Source of the DNA: Paulinella micropora
Lineage: Eukaryota; Cercozoa; Imbricatea; Euglyphida; Paulinellidae
NCBI GenBank assembly: GCA_019918135.1
Contig: WBZZ01001682.1
Span: 63,501 to 127,500, forward strand
Direction of reading: 5' to 3'
Length of the DNA stretch: 64,000 nt
Part shown: piece by piece, positions 62,823 to 64,000 of the stretch
Numbering within the stretch: position 1 is the first letter of the stretch
Layout of the letters: each line of letters opens with the position of its first letter
Translations under genes and position numbers: made by a program
The notes under the pieces: generated by a model
The model's database searches: none
What the model saw: the letters and a program-made list of their open reading frames with translations, nothing else
Told to the model about the DNA's origin: nothing

Positions 62823-64000
62823 TTTCAAAGGAACTCGCTGCAGCGCTTTTTTGCTCGGTACATACATACATACATACATACATCCTTAGGTTTATCGCGT
62901 CTCCAAGTCGGTGAGCCCCAAGCGCGACACACAACGCTGGAAAAATTACAACCGCGCACTTCATCGCAGTCTGCATACGGGCATCGTCACCACGTTCTTA
63001 CTCGCGTTTGTGCTGTTTGAGTTTGCGAGGCAAGCATCATCTGCAGCGCCATTTGTCGCGGTCCCGATTTTTTTTGTCATCGAGTGTTCCATGACTATTT
63101 ATTGCTTGCGGCTGCCTGGTAACTCTACACCAGAGCTAAGGCATTCGTACCAGCAAGCACCCCGGTCGCCTCATGCCGAATCTAAGGTCACAATCAGGCC
63201 ACGACCCGTGTCCGGAGATCTAACGGTCTCGTCTGAGGAAGAAAGCTCAGCTGCAAGTTTGAGGGAGGATTTCTCCGAGGGTGTGCCAAGAGCATGGCTG
63301 ACCTTGAACAAGAGCAAAAAGGTCTCCGCTTCTATAGTCACCAGCGAAGGCTCTCAACAAACGAGTTCTGGTAATCAGTTTTCACGGTCGTTTGTGCAGC
63401 CTCGCAGCAAGTATTCAGGCTCGGTGCCAGACACACTCGAAACGAGGCCAGACTTGGCACAGGAACGTAAAGGCTCGGCTATGTCTATGGAAGCGGGTGA
63501 CGCCCACAATCTGGAAGGAAATATGCTCGGGATTCCTTCTCTCACATGCAGAGGGGAGGAAGGTGTGAGGGACGTTGACTGGCAGAGAGCACAGAGCCTC
63601 ACAATCCATTCAAGTATTCGAAACCAGGTCAAGGATGCGATGGACCCTGCAAGGCAGGATTCAAATGGTTCATTACTTGCTGCCTGGGATATGGCGACCC
63701 GTCTATCCTCCCCAGCTGCATCCAGATCTAGATCTGTCCTGGACGATGATGATGACGAGATGCCAACAGCGCCGTCGCCGCTGTCGATAGCATGGCTCTC
63801 GTACCCCGATACTGCGGGAGTTGACAGACCCGGAACAAGCAAGGGCCCTTTCCCAACATCACCTCCTGCAAATACGCTCGTAGGTAATGATCATGAGAAG
63901 AACACATATCCCACCGATTCAGATGATGAAAATAGCAGGGTCAGAATGTTGATGTGGTCCGTCAAAAACATCCGCATTGAGGAGACCAGTCATTCAATCT
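60774..64000 (+). CDS. Host gene for a seven-transmembrane protein (four exons seen, 3' end outside window)
   Basis: Exons: 60774-60895, 61277-61433, 62303-62629 and 62890 to the window end. All junctions are GT-AG and phases agree (the CG|G codon joins exons 1 and 2, phase 0 after that). Hydrophobic helices in order: QLLIPLPCLCIFAAMFY; LLIATCILICLLMLAMVAW; SGLAFFFLYFFLYA; FISGAVGLYLVVPLCFLIF; IAFGFGVMFGVVLTGGF; IVTTFLLAFVLFEFA; FVAVPIFFVIECSMTIY, giving seven. A long polar tail follows, Ser-rich with an acidic cluster (LDDDDDEMP). The layout is that of a GPCR-like receptor, but no family signature is recognised. Exon 1 may begin at the ATG at 60798 or continue an upstream exon. Confidence 0.65.
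60897..61276. repeat. Intron 1 of the 7TM gene: (CTTT)n, (GT)n, (GA)n and (CA)n tracts
   Basis: Pure simple repeats fill this intron. Long frames there are artefacts. Confidence 0.9.
61434..62302. repeat. Intron 2 of the 7TM gene with (GATA)n, (GGAT)n and (CTAT)n
   Basis: Microsatellites at 61,455-61,600, 62,052-62,130 and 62,235-62,300. Between them, 61,610-62,040 is unique sequence with no clear gene. The last (CTAT)n runs directly into the splice acceptor. Confidence 0.85.
62630..62889. repeat. Intron 3 of the 7TM gene with duplicated GAAA/GGAA block
   Basis: TACCCATTTGCGAAAGAAAG occurs at about 62,657 and 62,740, each followed by a GAAA/GGAA repeat. A (CATA)n run leads to the acceptor CATCCTTAG. 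Confidence 0.85.

Overview
The window reads as a nuclear contig of a eukaryote, most likely a unicellular alga or other protist that I cannot name. It holds two different integrated double-jelly-roll-capsid DNA viruses side by side, followed by ordinary host DNA. The eukaryotic evidence is GT-AG introns, tRNA-derived SINEs, very long microsatellites and a multi-exon seven-transmembrane gene. There is no bacterial operon structure, rRNA or CRISPR array.

Region A (1 to about 29.7 kb) is a GC-rich, decayed provirus of the Polinton-like virus (PLV) or small-NCLDV-like kind; its left end lies outside the window. It carries an A32/FtsK-type packaging ATPase, a huge coiled-coil protein, a major capsid protein (MCP), a penton-like protein, a RuvC-like resolvase, a YABBY/HMG-like protein, a SLATT-like two-TM protein, a class I ribonucleotide reductase small subunit, a spike-like protein and a fibre gene of about 5.9 kb with discoidin-like domains. 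Most large genes have frameshifts or in-frame stops. The ATPase and one small gene contain short introns (49-58 nt). Many genes are preceded by the same AT-rich plus 'CTTGTGG'-like motif. The region ends in an array of about 11 inverted-repeat units (29.7-30.9 kb) and a second tandem repeat (30.9-31.15 kb).

Region B (31,354-55,716, 24.36 kb) is an AT-rich and nearly intact PLV/virophage-like element with terminal inverted repeats (TIRs) of about 1.86 kb. The outermost 409 bp of each TIR is itself a near-perfect palindrome with a 43-bp asymmetric apex. In order it encodes a Cys/His-repeat protein (one copy per TIR), a GIY-YIG nuclease, a family A polymerase-like (TVpol-like)/superfamily 3 helicase protein, structural and fibre proteins (one ending in a peptidase S74-type chaperone), a PLA2-like capsid-associated protein, the packaging ATPase, the MCP, a second GIY-YIG nuclease, a penton-like protein, a spike-like protein homologous to one in region A, an F-box/zinc-like protein and a tyrosine recombinase whose 5' end lies inside the TIR. 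A palindromic 17-mer recurs at three gene starts.

Region C (55.7-64 kb) is host DNA: two SINE copies with (ATT)n tails, a 542-bp inverted-repeat element, many simple repeats and the 3' part of a gene for a 7TM protein whose introns are filled with microsatellites.

The most notable points are (1) the fold-back palindromic telomere-like ends together with a tyrosine recombinase in region B, (2) spliceosomal introns inside core viral genes in region A, and (3) a spike-like family shared by two otherwise dissimilar viruses in one locus. All functional names are from reading motifs; no database search was run.
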